This document shows positions 39,070 to 52,708 of a stretch of 64,000 nt of DNA, one piece after another. Source of the DNA: Callaeas wilsoni (taxonomy: Eukaryota; Chordata; Aves; Passeriformes; Callaeidae); NCBI GenBank assembly GCA_013398955.1, contig VWPU01002905.1, forward strand, positions 19,614-83,613. Direction: 5' to 3'. The position numbers and the translations under genes are program-made. The notes under the pieces are model-generated. The model did not search any database, was not told the DNA's origin, and was given only the letters and a program-made list of their open reading frames with translations. Each line of letters starts with the position of its first letter. The first letter of the stretch is position 1.

Positions 39070-40570
39070 CCATGCAGTTGTGGTGCCTAATTAATTGTCT
39101 GAGTTAGTAATTATGTTGTTGGGTTTTCTGTTACTGTATTCTCTGCTTAGTGATACCTTAAGCCAAGAAGTGTAATTGCTCAAAAAGACACGGAAGCAAT
39201 AATCCTCCTCTGCTCCTTCCACAGCTCTCTTCAGTTCAAAGAACCAGCTTGGTCCACCGTGGGAATTGGCACCACTGCACGTGGGTGCTTCTGGGAAAGA
39301 GCTCCACAGCTCTGAGAGAGTCACTCCAGCATCCCTTTCAGCGCTTATGTTTGATGTGATATTTACCATCTAAGATCCTTTTCTGCACTTAAACACTCAC
39401 ATTAGAGCTTTTAAAGGCTTAGCTAAGCTCCTAGCTCTTTTAATATCACACCTGGCACCGTGGTGCTGTGGTTACCTTTGTAAAAAGTCTTTGTGGTTAG
39501 CAGAGACACCCACCAAGAGACAGGACCTGGGGTTATGGCTTGTTGAGCCTTGAAGCTCTCCTGTTTGCCAAGACAGCTAAGAGCATTGGCTAGAACTGGT
39601 GAAAAGAGAAGATGATATCCTGGAGCTGCCCAGGAGACAAGACATGCATTCTACACCAACGCACACTTTGTGGGTTTGTGACCTTCTGGCAATATGAAGC
39701 TTAGAAACTTTTTCTCCCCTTTTTAGAGGAATAACTAACCATTTGAGTGACGTGTATGTGTGCATACGTATGTACAAGGGAATTCTCTTTTGCTGGTTTG
39801 CTCTGAATGGCTACTGAGTAACTTCTGAAGCCTCACCCTCTTAAGGGCTGAGGGCTTAAGTCTGTCTGGATCACACCCTGCAGGGAAACTAAATGAAAGG
39901 AAATCTTAAGTGCACAGATCATTGTAAATGCAGCAGGACTCTTGAGAAGTGTTATTGAAGTTATGCACTCAGCTTCTTTCATGTATTTGAACTCTCATCT
40001 TTACAATTGCTCGGATTTTCAGAACAGGTACCATCAGCTGAAAAGTAATTCTTCTTCACTTTTTCCCTCTTATGGCATGTTCCTAGTCTGAGGGAATGAA
40101 TCAGTGCTTCCTGATGGAATGCAACAATGTGATGAGTAACAGGGAATTGTTGGAAAGAACAGACAAGCTTAGAGATGGAATTTAAAAATAAGAAATAAAT
40201 AAATAAACAAATCCAGAAACATGGATACATGTGTAGAATAACACCGACATGTCTAATTCTGAACTGCAACTTCTTCAAGATGGGGAATGTGCCACTGTGC
40301 AATTAACTAAGTTCAATAACAATTCCATTTTCTGTCCTTCATTAAAGTAACATCAGAAAAAGTGTCTACACTGCAGACTCAAGTGTACTGTAGCCATATC
40401 TGTGTTTTAAATGAGCTGTCTTGGACAGTGGGAGTCCTTGCCAAGGTCAGGTTAAATTAATCTTCCTGCTCTCCACTTTGTCATGGCTGTGCAGCTCTCA
40501 TTCCCCAGACTAGCTCATACAGTATTAACTTGGGTATTTTCTAACTACACTGTTTCCCACATTGCAGATA

Positions 40571-40602
40571 TCTATATATACACACACATATATATGTATA
40601 TA
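40571..40602 (+). repeat. (TA)n/(CA)n microsatellite
   Basis: Alternating TA, then CA, then TA dinucleotides form an alternating purine-pyrimidine tract that can adopt non-B forms. Confidence 0.85.
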
Positions 40603-43600
40603 GAATCAGTGTACTTTTTTCAGTCAGCCAAGAACAATCCAATTGCTCATGGTACAGTCCAGTGCAAATGGTTCCTGTCCTTGCAAGTCCCATAACACTT
40701 CTTACCCACCTTAGACCCAAGATGCATGCAGTAGTAAAAATACCTGCATTTTTATCAGGTGTCCTCACATTTGCTGCCTGATAAGTAGAGGTTTGCTGTG
40801 GGCTTTTTTCCTTCTCTTTTATTTTTTTTTCTGATCACTGTTTCAGGACTTCCTGTCCCTCACAGCTGAACATCTCCTTCATTTACCTTGTACTCCAGGT
40901 CTTCTATAGATTGCAGGACTTGATAATCTCCCTCCCATCCTGCCACATGACTTGCTTTAGCTCTGAGTTTGGATGTCCTTGGCTGTCCCGTGTCACAAAT
41001 GGAATAGACAGACTGCTTGACAACCCACTTGATCAGTGTGGATGTGAGCACTTTTATTTGGAAAGAGAAAGAAGAACAGCGTTTAGAAGTTCACTTCTAG
41101 ATACTGTTCACTGACTGTTCGAAAGGTTAAAAAATGGAGCAGTGAACTGCTGAAATAAAAAGTGAATACGCAGTGTGAATGAAATAGGATCAAGGAGCAA
41201 ATACCAGCAAAAAGCAGTAAATATGGTTCACCATTAACATGTGTTAAAAAAATATGGTTTTACCCTCATAAGAAACATTGTCACAGTACCCAACAAACTG
41301 CAATGCCTCAGTCTAAGGAATCATTTCTGCACTGTGGCTTTTCTTGCAATAACACTGCCTATATAGCTATCTGTGCAACTGGGTGATCAATTCCACCTGT
41401 GATTATTTGATGATTTCTTTATTTCACAAGGCCTTTATCTCTTAGGCTCTTTCTCCCAATAAAGAAGTGCTTTTTTAGTGTTAATTAAGTATTTTTTCTT
41501 TTATTGCTTTCAAATATTTTATTCTTTTTAGTTAAACAGAAATAACAGCATCATTGTTAAGAGCTTTACAATTGCCATGATATCTTCTCCACCAAAGAGA
41601 TTCAGAGGACCAATTAATGATACACTAATGATAATAAAAAATGTTGCTTTATAGTTTCATAGAAAACCTACCCAGTCCAAAGCTGTGAAGCCCAAATGAC
41701 TGAGGTAGGATAGAAATTAATCAGAGGACATTAATAAACATTTATAAGGGCTGTAAGCAACATCATACACATAACATTGCATAGGTTGAGCATCTGCATG
41801 CAAGAAGCCCTGAACCCCTTGGATGAATAATCAGGATGTTCTCATTTCCTGACACAGATCTTGATTCAACTTTCCTCCTTTTTTCAGTTGGTTTTCTTTA
41901 AAATGAGTTCCAGTCTTTTTATTTAGCTCCCAAATAATATTTTAAAGCCTCTTGAAGCTAGAAGGCATGATTCTCTGTGGCTAGAAGTCCATTCTTGATG
42001 ACTTTGCCTGCAAGTTATGGTCTAGAGTTAGAGCCTTGCAGGCAGGAAGGCCAATTAGAGGGTTTCCTAAAGGGCTTGATGTGCTTGAGTGCCCCACGGT
42101 GTGAAAAGTCTGGTCATTCCTGTGGTGCTAAATCCTTTTGGGGAAGGAAGAATAACACATCAAGGAAATGATGCTGACCTTCTGCCTTGCAGGCAACCTC
42201 AGAGACAACAGACTCAGTAGGAGAGCAGATCCTCCAGGTGAAGAAACCTGTCCCTTAACAAGACTTAAGATATTAAGTGCCTCCTCACAGTCATTATCTA
42301 TGCACAGATTTTTGGTTTTTTATTAAAACTCCATTTGCTATGTGTAGCTGTTTAAGTCTTGCAGACTGCAATATTTTGTCCAACTCATGAATTTGTAACA
42401 CAAAAATACGTTTGATAATGCCTTTCATTCAGTTTTCTTACATTTCGTAATGCTGGCACAATAAGACACAGTAAAACATGATACATTGCTTGTTCCTGTA
42501 CATTGATGTGAAAGCAGAATGTAATGAATATAAAAGACACTGTAAGCAAGATCATTGCAGAAAAGCCTGTGGCTCATAATTTCTTATAATGGTTTTTTCT
42601 GTAAAGATTCATAGAAGTTTCGCTTTTAATATCTAAATATCTCAAAGACTTTTTCTCTTCTCCATTTTTCTCTTTCAAATTTGTGAGAGTTCTTCTGTTT
42701 GAGCAATGCCTGATGATCTGTGCTGCTTCAGCCCTTCAGGCCATCACCTGTGGGTGTAATGCCTTGTACTTTTCCAGCGGGATCCCTGGGAGCAATTTTT
42801 CACACTTCAATCTGAGCTCCTGCTTTAGCATAGCAGGGATATAGTGCCAGAGAGCAGAAGTTTTATAAATGAACACCCAATATAAAATACCTTTAGATCA
42901 TAGTGCATCTGGGTCGTGGCCTGCAAAGCTGGGCTTGATTTGAGATGGTCACCTTATGATAAAAACCTCCTTGTCCTACTCAATATATTTCCGCTTGCAA
43001 TGCAGGGCTGCACAGAATACAACATCAGGCTGTGCAGTTTTGGGGAGGGCTTATATGATACCTCCTACTTTCCCATCTGCACTTATTCCTTTTCATGGAG
43101 GACAGTGCCACAGAAAGAACCTCTGTGTGTTTTGAGTTGTGGTTTTCTAACAGTATTTCAGAGTAGCCTTGATTCTGACACTTATAAATGAAATCTAATA
43201 CATATTCAACTCAAAATACTACTTCTTTCTGCTCCCTTCATGCGCGTGAAAATCTGCTCATGGTGAGTAGTATCTTACCCCTGGAAAGCCATACTGATTT
43301 CAGGAGAAGTACCTGAGAGGTGACATATTTACAGAACAGCTGCAGAGGATTTTGAAAGAGGTCTCCCCATTTTAACTTCATGCAGTACTGACATCTTTCA
43401 GATGTAGTAGAGAAATCATTCTATAACAAAACACGCTGATCAATCAAACTCTCAGGAGAAGCAGTGAGGTTACATAAGGTTGCATCTTACCCAAAATCTG
43501 GATAGAGAATGTAGATCTCTACGTTCATTGGAAGGAAATGTTTTATTTCTAGAAGATCAATTACATATATTTTATGAACCTTATGATGGCTTAGAGGTGT

Positions 43601-44223
43601 TTCAGGTTTTTTTAAACACCATCCCAATAACTAGAAAAATGACACCCTGATCTCTATGCTCACACAGGATCAATATGCACCAGGCATTGCATCAGAATTT
43701 AGCATATTTTCTCAAGTGCTGCATATAAGTCGAATGTGCCAGAAGAATTGATTTAAGGCCACCTATCAACACACAAACAGTTTACTTTTACGTTCATGTG
43801 TAACATATATCACACAGTCTTATATCTGATACATCACAAAGTGTGTTGTTTTTCCATGGCTTGTTTTCTAGTCACAAAGGAGCACAGCTGTCAAACCAAC
43901 TAAAATGAAACTCTCCCTGGCATTTTAATTTCTCAGCTTTGTAACCTGGCAATTAAGTGTTAACCTGCCTGGCTTAGCATTGTGTTACATCAGTCATACA
44001 AGGTTGAAACAGGTTAGATTTACTCATTTCTACAACCAATTACCAGACATCTCATTCACACATACATTCTATTCGCAGCCATTACATGGTTCATTTCATA
44101 GAAAACTGTGTTTGTGTTGCTGTTTATACTTTATTTTGCCTATGGATAGGGAGAAATGTTGTTCTGCTGAATACTTTCTCATCTTGTCTTTAGCAGATTG
44201 CATATGCCTCCATAATTAATTTG

Positions 44224-44262
44224 AAACAAACAAAGGCAACAAAACAAACAAACAAACAAAAG
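44224..44262 (+). repeat. (CAAA)n-rich tract
   Basis: CAAA and CAA units run through this A-rich tract before a C-rich end (AGCCCCCAAAGCCCC). Confidence 0.85.
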
Positions 44263-45917
44263 CCCCCAAAGCCCCAAACCACAAAATAAAGTTACTGGTG
44301 CTTTCAGAATACCTTGAGGAGTTCTTATCTCCAGCAGCAGAAGCTGTGGTATCCAGTGTCTGCTATTAATACGCATATGCCAAAACTAAAAGGGAAAAAA
44401 TGCAAATGTTTGTCAAAATTGTGAATTATTTCAAGATACTATTCTGTCTTACAACCTGGAATATAGAATTTGGATCTTCTCAGCACGACAAGTACATTTT
44501 AAAGCATCTTCCCTGGTCATGGATATGGACCTTCTCTAAAATGATGGCTGTGGCACAGGATCTTCTCTCTGCAAGACCCGGACTTTGTGTGGCAGACTTA
44601 GATGGGAGGGAGATACCTTTTGTGATGTTTTCTTGGGTATTATTGACATTTGGCATAACTAAAAGTCATCATTACCATGTGAGATAGCACTCACAAAGAC
44701 ATTTGTACATTTATTATCTCAGCCCTCTGTTGGATCCAGATAATCTAAGGGATGGGCCCAATTAGTCCAAATCAAAGCAGTACCAAGAACAAGATGTGTG
44801 TGTTCCAATGGGGTACCACAGCCAAGGCTGGAAAATGAGTTTGGAGTCTTCATTATCTCAGAAATGTAAGTGTGAAGTCTTATACTTCATTTTAGAAGTA
44901 GTCATGCATGACTGTTGAGATATGAGGAAAACTTCTGGATGCCTATGTAGCAAAATGAAGATTTATTGGTCATATTGCTGACATTTGACTTTTGAACATC
45001 TGAGGAGTTTTGACTAAGCTTAAAGAATGAAGCCTTGATCATTTTGGGTTCACCACTCCAGATCTCCATCCTGCATTCCACTGCCAGGCTTCTGCTGAAA
45101 TCACTGTGATTTTCTTGTGCATAAAGAATGCAAGACCAAGTTCCAAAGAAATGATTGAGCAGAATCACTGTGAGACCTCTTTTGTAAAGTATTTTGTCTT
45201 TGTTTCAACCTAATGCCTGAATTCTGTTCTTCCTTGATTCTCACTGCTTATGAAAAATGAATCAGATTCATTTGCACTGTTGAGCACTTCCAAGAGATTT
45301 TATTACACATTTTTATGTGCAAGGGCCATTTTGAAGAATATATGTGCTCTCATGTTTAGTGCCCACTTTAGTTTCTCTTCCTGGCAGTTACAATAATTAT
45401 TTACCATAGTTTTCCAGACTGTGCTTAGAAAAGAGGCAATAAAAACACAAGGTGAAATCCTGACTCCATTAAAATAGAGAAGAACTCTGCTACTGATTTC
45501 AGCAAAGCCTCTGCCTCCACAGCACACTGTTCTTTGATTCTTGCTAGAATCAGAAGCACTTTATATGCAGTCAACTCATTCAAAAGTCCAATTCTCTTCT
45601 GAGGTCCTTTTCATGAGATGTTAACAGTTCCTTAAAAAAAATCAGGTTTTAAAAGCAATGCAAAGTACACCCCAAAGTACAGCAGAAAAATCTTATTTGT
45701 GTTTAACAGCTTTTGAAATACTTTAAATACTGAACTTTTTGAGGTAACTAATAGGAACTCAATACTCACTCCAAAGGGAATTTGAGTCCTGCAGCCTTGG
45801 TAAGACTATTTATCTGCAAATTCTTTGTGGCTACTCCGTTGTCAGGGAAGTTTTTGACTTTGCTGCACATCATATTAAACTGCATTGTACCTCAAAATCA
45901 CTGACATATTACCACAG

Positions 45918-46146
45918 GTGTTCCCAAAGAACGAGTGCAATCCCAGTGGATGTCAGCCTCAACAGAGATCCCCAGCACATGCAATCCCTGCGAAGCAGCA
46001 AACAGCACAGCATGTTCTACAGGAGCAGAGAGAAGCCTGGCCCTCAAGAGAATACAGTCATTAACCCAGATTGCAAAATATATGAGAAATTATGGTACCA
46101 TGAGGAGGCACAGATCCAGAATTTTTGGTTTAGTTCAAGAAACTAA
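45918..46146 (+). CDS. candidate last coding exon, unknown product
   Basis: ACCACAG ends at 45917 and could be a splice acceptor, with a weak pyrimidine tract. With one base left over from a split codon, the frame is open for 75 codons to TAA at 46144-46146. The product looks protein-like. It includes IPVDVSLNRDPQHMQSLR, then MFYRSREKPGPQENTVINP, and ends KIYEKLWYHEEAQIQNFW plus six residues. Third codon positions are richer in G and C than the surrounding DNA, which is a mild coding sign. I do not recognise the family. There is no suitable ATG near the start, which fits an internal start to the exon. It could also be a chance frame or a decayed exon. Confidence 0.3.
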
Positions 46147-49100
46147 AATATTTTAATTCAAGTTATTCGAAAATCTCACCCCACTAGTCTTGGTTTTCAA
46201 TCAGTTCTTAATTAATTTGGTATTTGTAATATTTTATCATTTTACAAAAATATAGAAAAAAACCTCTTTTTAGAAGTACACTTTCCACTAAATAATACTT
46301 AGGTGGAAAATCTCCACTAAGTCTTAGCAACATCTGACTCTGTAAATTGACTGACATGACTTAATTGACCTATCTGGAAAAGTTCAGCTCCTCTAATTCA
46401 GTGCAGTCACTCCTTTACCTCTCTGTCTATGAGGGTTCAGATGCAGCCTAGTCTCATCAGTGAGATTTCATGTTGCTGAATTTAAGTCATAAACATTAAT
46501 TACTTTGTATTTTAATAATCTTATACTGGCAGAGTTATGTAGGAATCTTTTCAGACACTCACCATACAGGATGTGCATTGGATTTCTTGCCTTTTCTTAG
46601 TAATTGCCAAGTTGCTGGCAGGCAATAGTTTCAGATAATTTCCATCTAATGGTTTGATATCATATAAAGAACAAAGGAAAGTTGTAATGAATCATAAAAG
46701 ACATTTTCATTATCCCAGAATAAACTAGATGCAGTTATTGAATGAGACAGTTCAGTGTTATTGTATTCTGGAAAATTTCACTGAATCATACCTAACAGTA
46801 TCCTATGCCCACACCTAAGCCTGAGTAGGAAAGAGATTTATGAAGCAAAAACAATAACAAAGACTCTCTGAACTTACCAGATTTAAAAAATGTGCTGGGA
46901 TCAACACGGGACTCTGATCACTAAAGTAATTGCAGCCCTAGTCCATTTGATAGCATCTTATACAGAGGAGAAAAAAGATAGAACTAAAATAGAGCTAACT
47001 GTATGGTTTTTCAGGGGTGACCAAATGTATGATTTCTATCCTGGCATTAGAAGTGAACACAGAGCTGTGGCATGTGGATTGCCTCTAATCTAAAAGCACT
47101 AACTTCTATAGCTGCAGGCATATTGTTATAATTCAGCCTTTTATCACACCTCCCATTTCCATTTTTTCAATTCTAATCCAAAGGCTCATTGATTTTGCTT
47201 GTCCATGGTAAGGACACTCCAATAAACAATGAGGAAAGAAATACACTCTTAAAAAATAAATAATCAGCTAGTGCTGTGCAGTGAGATGAATGCTTAAAAT
47301 GTTGACCATCAGTTTTCCAAGGGAGCAATTCTGTAAATATTACTTGGTCACTGAAGTCAACAGTACATTCTAATGAGTAAAATCTTTGATCGAATCCCAG
47401 TTTTGAGCTTCCTATCAAAGGAATTTTCTTCCAGTTACTCAGTAACACTCATAATATTCATCACATTATTTTACAAGAACAGAAATCAACAGCCTCTGCT
47501 CAGATGAGCTCAGGGTTATTAGACTGAGAGTGAGGCTTCTTGGGAAGGAAAAGATACTAACTTAGGAGAAAAAATAGGGAGAAATTTGGGCAATATTTTT
47601 TGCTAGGAAATGGATGTTTTGTATGTTGCTGTTGGCTTTGTCTTCTTACTACATTGAAACTTCCAAAACCTACACCTCAAGTTCTCCAAGTATTTCACTC
47701 AACTCCGGACAAGATTTCAAAAGACATCATTTGACCTTATCTGGGCTGCTTTTAACCCTTCCATGGCTGCAAACAGAGGGTTCTTCATTGCAGGCACAGG
47801 TGCTATGGAAAGGGATTGTTTCGTGGCTCGTGTCTGCTTTTCATCTTCCCTTCAGGTACCGCCTCCACGAGACCAAACTGGTCATGGAAACCTTGCAGGA
47901 AGATGCCGTCACATTCCTTCCATCCACGCTGCTATAAAGACTTTATATGTGCTGTAAACTCACATCACTCTTCATTCTATTTAAAACCTTGAATATTATT
48001 ATCTAGCCTGAGGAAAAAAAAAAAAAATTGTTCTGATTTTTCTTCTTCTGGGAAGATGAGATGGATCTCAAATACTTTACTGCTTTTTAAGTGCTTATAA
48101 AAGCGTAACTACAAAATAATATTTTATGATATGCTCAGCATTATTTTCCTTCCCATATACTGCTATTGCTGACTTGGGCAAAAAAGTTATGCAGGCCATG
48201 AATGGAAATGATTTTTTATTGTGAGAAGAGTGAAGGATCGGTTCTTCCTCTGTCTCATACCTGGTGGCTCAGGTCCAGCTGTCCCCCAGAAGTTATGGGG
48301 TTTGTTGTGGCAGAAGTACTCAGACAGCCCTATCTTAGCAATTCAGGAAGCATGGACAAAAATATGTTTACATCGAAGGCATTGTAAAATTATCTCAGAG
48401 GCAGAACACCGCTGTCAGATGGATAACAGGTCTTACCCAGTGTAACCATTTTTATCTTTCTTTGCTCTGTTGCACAAAATATCTGGGGAAAAAAAAAAAA
48501 AACACACAAAAAAAACCCCAAAAACAAACAAACAAAAAAAACCCCCACCAGATTAAAAAATCCGTAAATGTCTTTTTATTGACTGATAAAGTGCTATTCA
48601 TGCAAATGACACTAATATTACTGAAATAGGTCACCAGTAAATGGGCAGCCTAAGTTTTAAACCAGTATCATTTTTAAAAATCACAGCCATACAAAGAGAG
48701 AACAAGATCATTCTTGCAAAGAGTGAGGGAGAAAAATCACTACACACAGAGCTGTTTAGAATTACAGGCTGTTGTTTGACATGGAAGGTACTGTGCTTAC
48801 TATGAAGAAAAGAGCTTTTTTCATTCATGGGCATCTAGTAGGAAAACTTAATGGTCTGAAAGGATATGATAAAAACTTTATCTCCCTCTTTCTGAAGTCT
48901 GTATTGATTTGGATTAGATCCTGTGTATATTGCATGATAAGCAGATTTGTATTTATTCTTTTGTATACTATGCAAAGCATCAGCATACAAAACCAGGTGT
49001 GCTTAAGCTTTATGGATATGGTCTTATAGGAATGCAGCAGCCACGCTAAGCCATTTACTAGAGAGAATTGTTACTACGAGAAGATCCATTACATTTTTAT

Positions 49101-50582
49101 AGAGAGAAATCCTAAGCCCATACTTCACACTTCTGTGCAGGCATTAACAATAAACTAGATAGGAAATCATTCAAAATGACATGAAGGAAAATAATTTTAT
49201 GATCACTAGAGGACCTTGAGGAGACTGAGAGTTGCACTTGTAAAAATTACAATGAGAATACATCCTTTACAAATGTCTTGTAAAAGGAAAAATTTATTAT
49301 CATTGTTATATTTTGAGGCTCTCGTTTCCCTGTGATTTTTAGCAGCTCTGCTGCTAGTGGCAGTTCTTTTTTTATTATAATTTTTTTGATCTTTGACGAA
49401 ATGATAGATCATTTTCACATTTTTGACAAGAACATAGGAATGAATGGGATAATAAAAATTGGGAAATTGCTGTTTATTGATAACAAATCTCATATTTACA
49501 TCCCAATTTCAGTAACCAGTGAACGAGAGGACATGTTTATATAGGCAGCTATCACTCATTTTTTATAAAACTCAACAGCTGTTCAGTACTACACATCTAT
49601 TGCACTTTTAGTGAGGGCCAGGAAATAAGTGTTTTGATTGGAACTGCCAAATGTCTTTAGTTAATCCAAATATGCATATCTGAGATTTAATATGGCCAGA
49701 AGTGTAACTTCTCTTTGTGGTAAAACTTAAAAAATTTCTTTCACAGCTTCAAGAGGGTAGAACTGTGACCCTGTATCTCAGCTGAGATGACACAGCTTTG
49801 GGACTGGCTCAAGGACAGCTTCCATCTTACTGTTTGACCTGTCGTGGCCCTTTCTTATGAACTTCTGAGACATTCACAGAAGAAAATTTAATATCTTCAT
49901 CTGCAAAGAGCAGGAGACTTCTCAAGAGAAAAGGAAAACAGTCATCTTTGTACTAATTTACTTATATGAATATACATCAATATGCTTCTCTATTGGAGTG
50001 TGTGCTGCACTTTATTGTCAAAGGGAGCTCCACAGGAGACTTTGCCCTTTGGTGTCTATTGTGCTTTTCCAATCACAAACCCAGCATGAGCATAAAAGCA
50101 CACAGGTATAGGATTCTAAGTTCTTATAATTTTCAATGAGCACTCAGAAAAATTGTTTATTTTCATGTCTACCTGTCTCTTGCCTACCTAGTTTAGTAAT
50201 TGTGTGCAAGTTTCAGAGTGGAAATTCTAATTTTGGGGTCAGGTTAGAACCTAACAGCCTCTGTTTGGAAACATGAAAGGAATTTGCACATGGCAGCCAA
50301 AGCTCCTATGTAAATATCTATAGCATCCACTTGGTAGATGAGTTAACACACCAGTAGGATGCAGGGTTCTGCTCTCCCACAGAATAATGTGTCTGTCCTC
50401 ACTTTCACCTCACCACACTCTAAACCGGGCCTGCCAGAGTCGATAGCACTTAAGTCAGGAGCTGCAATGAACTGCACTGAGGTCAGCAGCAGAGTGCTTC
50501 TGTAAAATTGGCATAATCTTGAGAAAAATCTGTCCCAGCATCTTTAACTGTCAGCTGTCTCTTCTCTTCTGCCTCCTTCCAG
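46147..50582. other. AT-rich non-coding stretch
   Basis: No gene is supportable. Simple-sequence tracts lie at 48014-48027 (A14) and 48484-48549. No AATAAA occurs soon after the candidate exon that ends at 46146; the first seen is near 46721. Confidence 0.5.
48484..48549 (+). repeat. A-rich tract with CAAA and CCCC interruptions
   Basis: A long A-run is followed by CACA, CCCC and (CAAA)n units, then CCCCCACC. Such mixed A/C tracts are prone to assembly errors. Confidence 0.85.
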
Positions 50583-50698
50583 TGGCAATGACTATGGGAG
50601 ACTTGCACCCCAGGGAAAAGTCATCTCACACAGACAGGGGGAAAGGAAACCTCAAGGACAAATGTTACAGTCAGGCTTATAAATCTCTGCTGAGACAG
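50583..50698 (+). CDS. candidate internal exon, 116 bases
   Basis: A strong pyrimidine tract (about 50553-50580, TCTCTTCTCTTCTGCC and more) ends in CCAG at 50582. The segment ends ACAG with GTAAAT following at 50699, a fair donor. Of the three frames only one is open throughout: two bases of a split codon, then 38 codons ending in phase 0. The product includes MGDLHPREKSSHTDRGKG then CYSQAYKSLLRQ, hydrophilic and unlike typical chance translation. The other two frames hit stops. It might be a coding exon or part of a non-coding RNA. The family is not recognised. Confidence 0.3.
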
Positions 50699-51984
50699 GT
50701 AAATAAGAAGATGTTCTACCAGAGAGGTGACCCTAAGTGAGTAATGAAACTTTGCTGAGGCTAAATAGGCAGTGTGTATCAGTTAATTAATGTATAATGG
50801 AAGTTCCAGCTGTGGTTTTATAAACAGGCGAGTTCTTCCTTCCACCCCTTACACCAAGATACCTTTTGGAGCAACTTTTTCTTTAAATTACAGTGATTTG
50901 AGTCTGCAAGAATAAAAGAACAAAAATACAGAAAATAGGAACACACAAATCTCAAGATAGATTTTTATGCAAGTAATATTCTGACAGAGTTTATCCATCT
51001 TGAGATTTGTACAGGCATCTCCTTCTCCTCCAACTCTGACATCTTTAACGCATTTCTCCAGGTATTTGGGATATGCTGGTGCTGTTTTTAACAGGTGCAA
51101 GACTCAAAGGGGGCAATTTTTTCTTGTGAAGTGTTTTCTGGTGACCCAGGTAATGCTGTGAGCAAGCCCCAGTGCTGGCAGATGGATGAAGCCACATTCC
51201 CTTTAGGGCAGACAGAGATAAGCAGCTGATGGTCTGAGCTTATCTAACAACAAGAGGCACATAAGGATCAAAAGCTCTCTGCTATTCTCAACCTTTAATA
51301 GACTTTCCCATTACTATACATTGTGAGCATTAGCAATTTTTGTTGTCTATTACCAAATTATAAATTACAGTTAAGCAGGATAGATTTTAACCATGAAAAG
51401 TATTAAGAGAAAAATTGCTCTAGTTTTACAATAATTTCCATCATATAAAGAGGAAGTCTGTATGAAACTTTCAGAAAGTCTAGTCTCTGTGTGCAATTAA
51501 ATTATTTATATGGTGTATAATTAATATGTTCAGTGATTTTGGTAAAGAAGCTTAGCTTTTAATCCTTCTCTAAAGATAAGAGATCACAGGAATAAAATGC
51601 AAATTTGAGGTCTTATTTTGTGTTTGTATAATAATATCAAGCACTTTCCACCATGGATGATTCTCAAGAAAAAAAAAACAACAAGAAATCCAGAAATTCC
51701 CCACAGGCTAATGATTACATTATCAATGCAAGCAAATTCCTCAGCACAATGCTGAAGGCTTAGGCATAACAGCAGTTCAGTGCTGTCTGAATCCATAGTG
51801 TAGCAGATCAGCTGTCAAAATACCTTAGTTTCCCATAGGTAATTTGGATATCTATTAGGTGTAGCAACTAAAAGCTCTAAATCCATTTATTTAAGGAAAA
51901 ATCTTCCCGGTTTCAGTGGCCACAGAGGCCCCAGATGCTGCTGAACTGCCAGTTTCATTAGAAGAAGCTGGGCAGAGTGAGAGA
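50699..51984. other. AT-rich non-coding stretch
   Basis: Nothing is recognised. The sequence is AT-rich up to the repeat-like block that starts at about 51985. Confidence 0.6.
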
Positions 51985-52238
51985 GTGTCTTGGGGTGATT
52001 CTATGACCATACTGTATTCCCCATCTCCTGCTTGATTTCTAGTGTACCTTTAAATTGCAAAGGGGGGAGAGAGAAGCCGAGAGAACTCTTCAAAGCGGCC
52101 AGCTTGACCTTGCAACTAGAATGTTTTGCATTCTTTTCTCTCCCAATTCTGACAACATTTGTTGGTTAGAGGACTTTTGCTCTCGAGTCTCTTCGGCTTT
52201 CAGCGGAGAAGGGACTGTGATCTGCCTCAGCAGCTTCT

Positions 52239-52587
52239 NNNNNNNNNNNNNNNNNNNNNNNNNNNNNNNNNNNNNNNNNNNNNNNNNNNNNNNNNNNNNN
52301 NNNNNNNNNNNNNNNNNNNNNNNNNNNNNNNNNNNNNNNNNNNNNNNNNNNNNNNNNNNNNNNNNNNNNNNNNNNNNNNNNNNNNNNNNNNNNNNNNNNN
52401 NNNNNNNNNNNNNNNNNNNNNNNNNNNNNNNNNNNNNNNNNNNNNNNNNNNNNNNNNNNNNNNNNNNNNNNNNNNNNNNNNNNNNNNNNNNNNNNNNNNN
52501 NNNNNNNNNNNNNNNNNNNNNNNNNNNNNNNNNNNNNNNNNNNNNNNNNNNNNNNNNNNNNNNNNNNNNNNNNNNNNNNNNNNNNNN
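52239..52587. other. assembly gap (349 N)
   Basis: A run of N replaces unknown sequence between GCAGCTTCT and CCTGCTTGCC. The true length may differ. High GC and flanking microsatellites probably caused it. Confidence 1.
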
Positions 52588-52607
52588 CCTGCTTGCCTGG
52601 CAGGCAG

Positions 52608-52633
52608 GAGAGAGAGAGAGAGAGAGAGAGAGA
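52608..52633 (+). repeat. (AG)n microsatellite
   Basis: About thirteen AG units follow GGCAGG. The second copy at 56371-56457 has a shorter run at the equivalent place. Confidence 0.95.
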
Positions 52634-52678
52634 CGCCCCTCTTGGGTTGTTTCCTCCTGGATTTGTGTCCAAACTGGC

Positions 52679-52708
52679 ACAGACAGACAGACAGACAGAC
52701 AGACAGAC
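52679..52708 (+). repeat. (ACAG)n microsatellite
   Basis: Seven ACAG units follow GGC. The downstream copy lacks them. Confidence 0.95.

Larger units (their letters stand above)
35413..45917. other. AT-rich non-coding stretch
   Basis: No gene is supportable over about 10 kb. Contents are a CTC-rich run at 37069-37083, a small hairpin at 39047-39069, the TA/CA repeat at 40571-40602 and a CAAA-rich tract at 44224-44262. A splice-like unit at 35711-35788 is discussed under rejected items. Confidence 0.5.

Noticed and set aside
48484..48549. A-rich repeat read as a CRISPR-like array
   Set aside because: There are no equal-length repeats with unique spacers. It is simple sequence in a eukaryotic genome.
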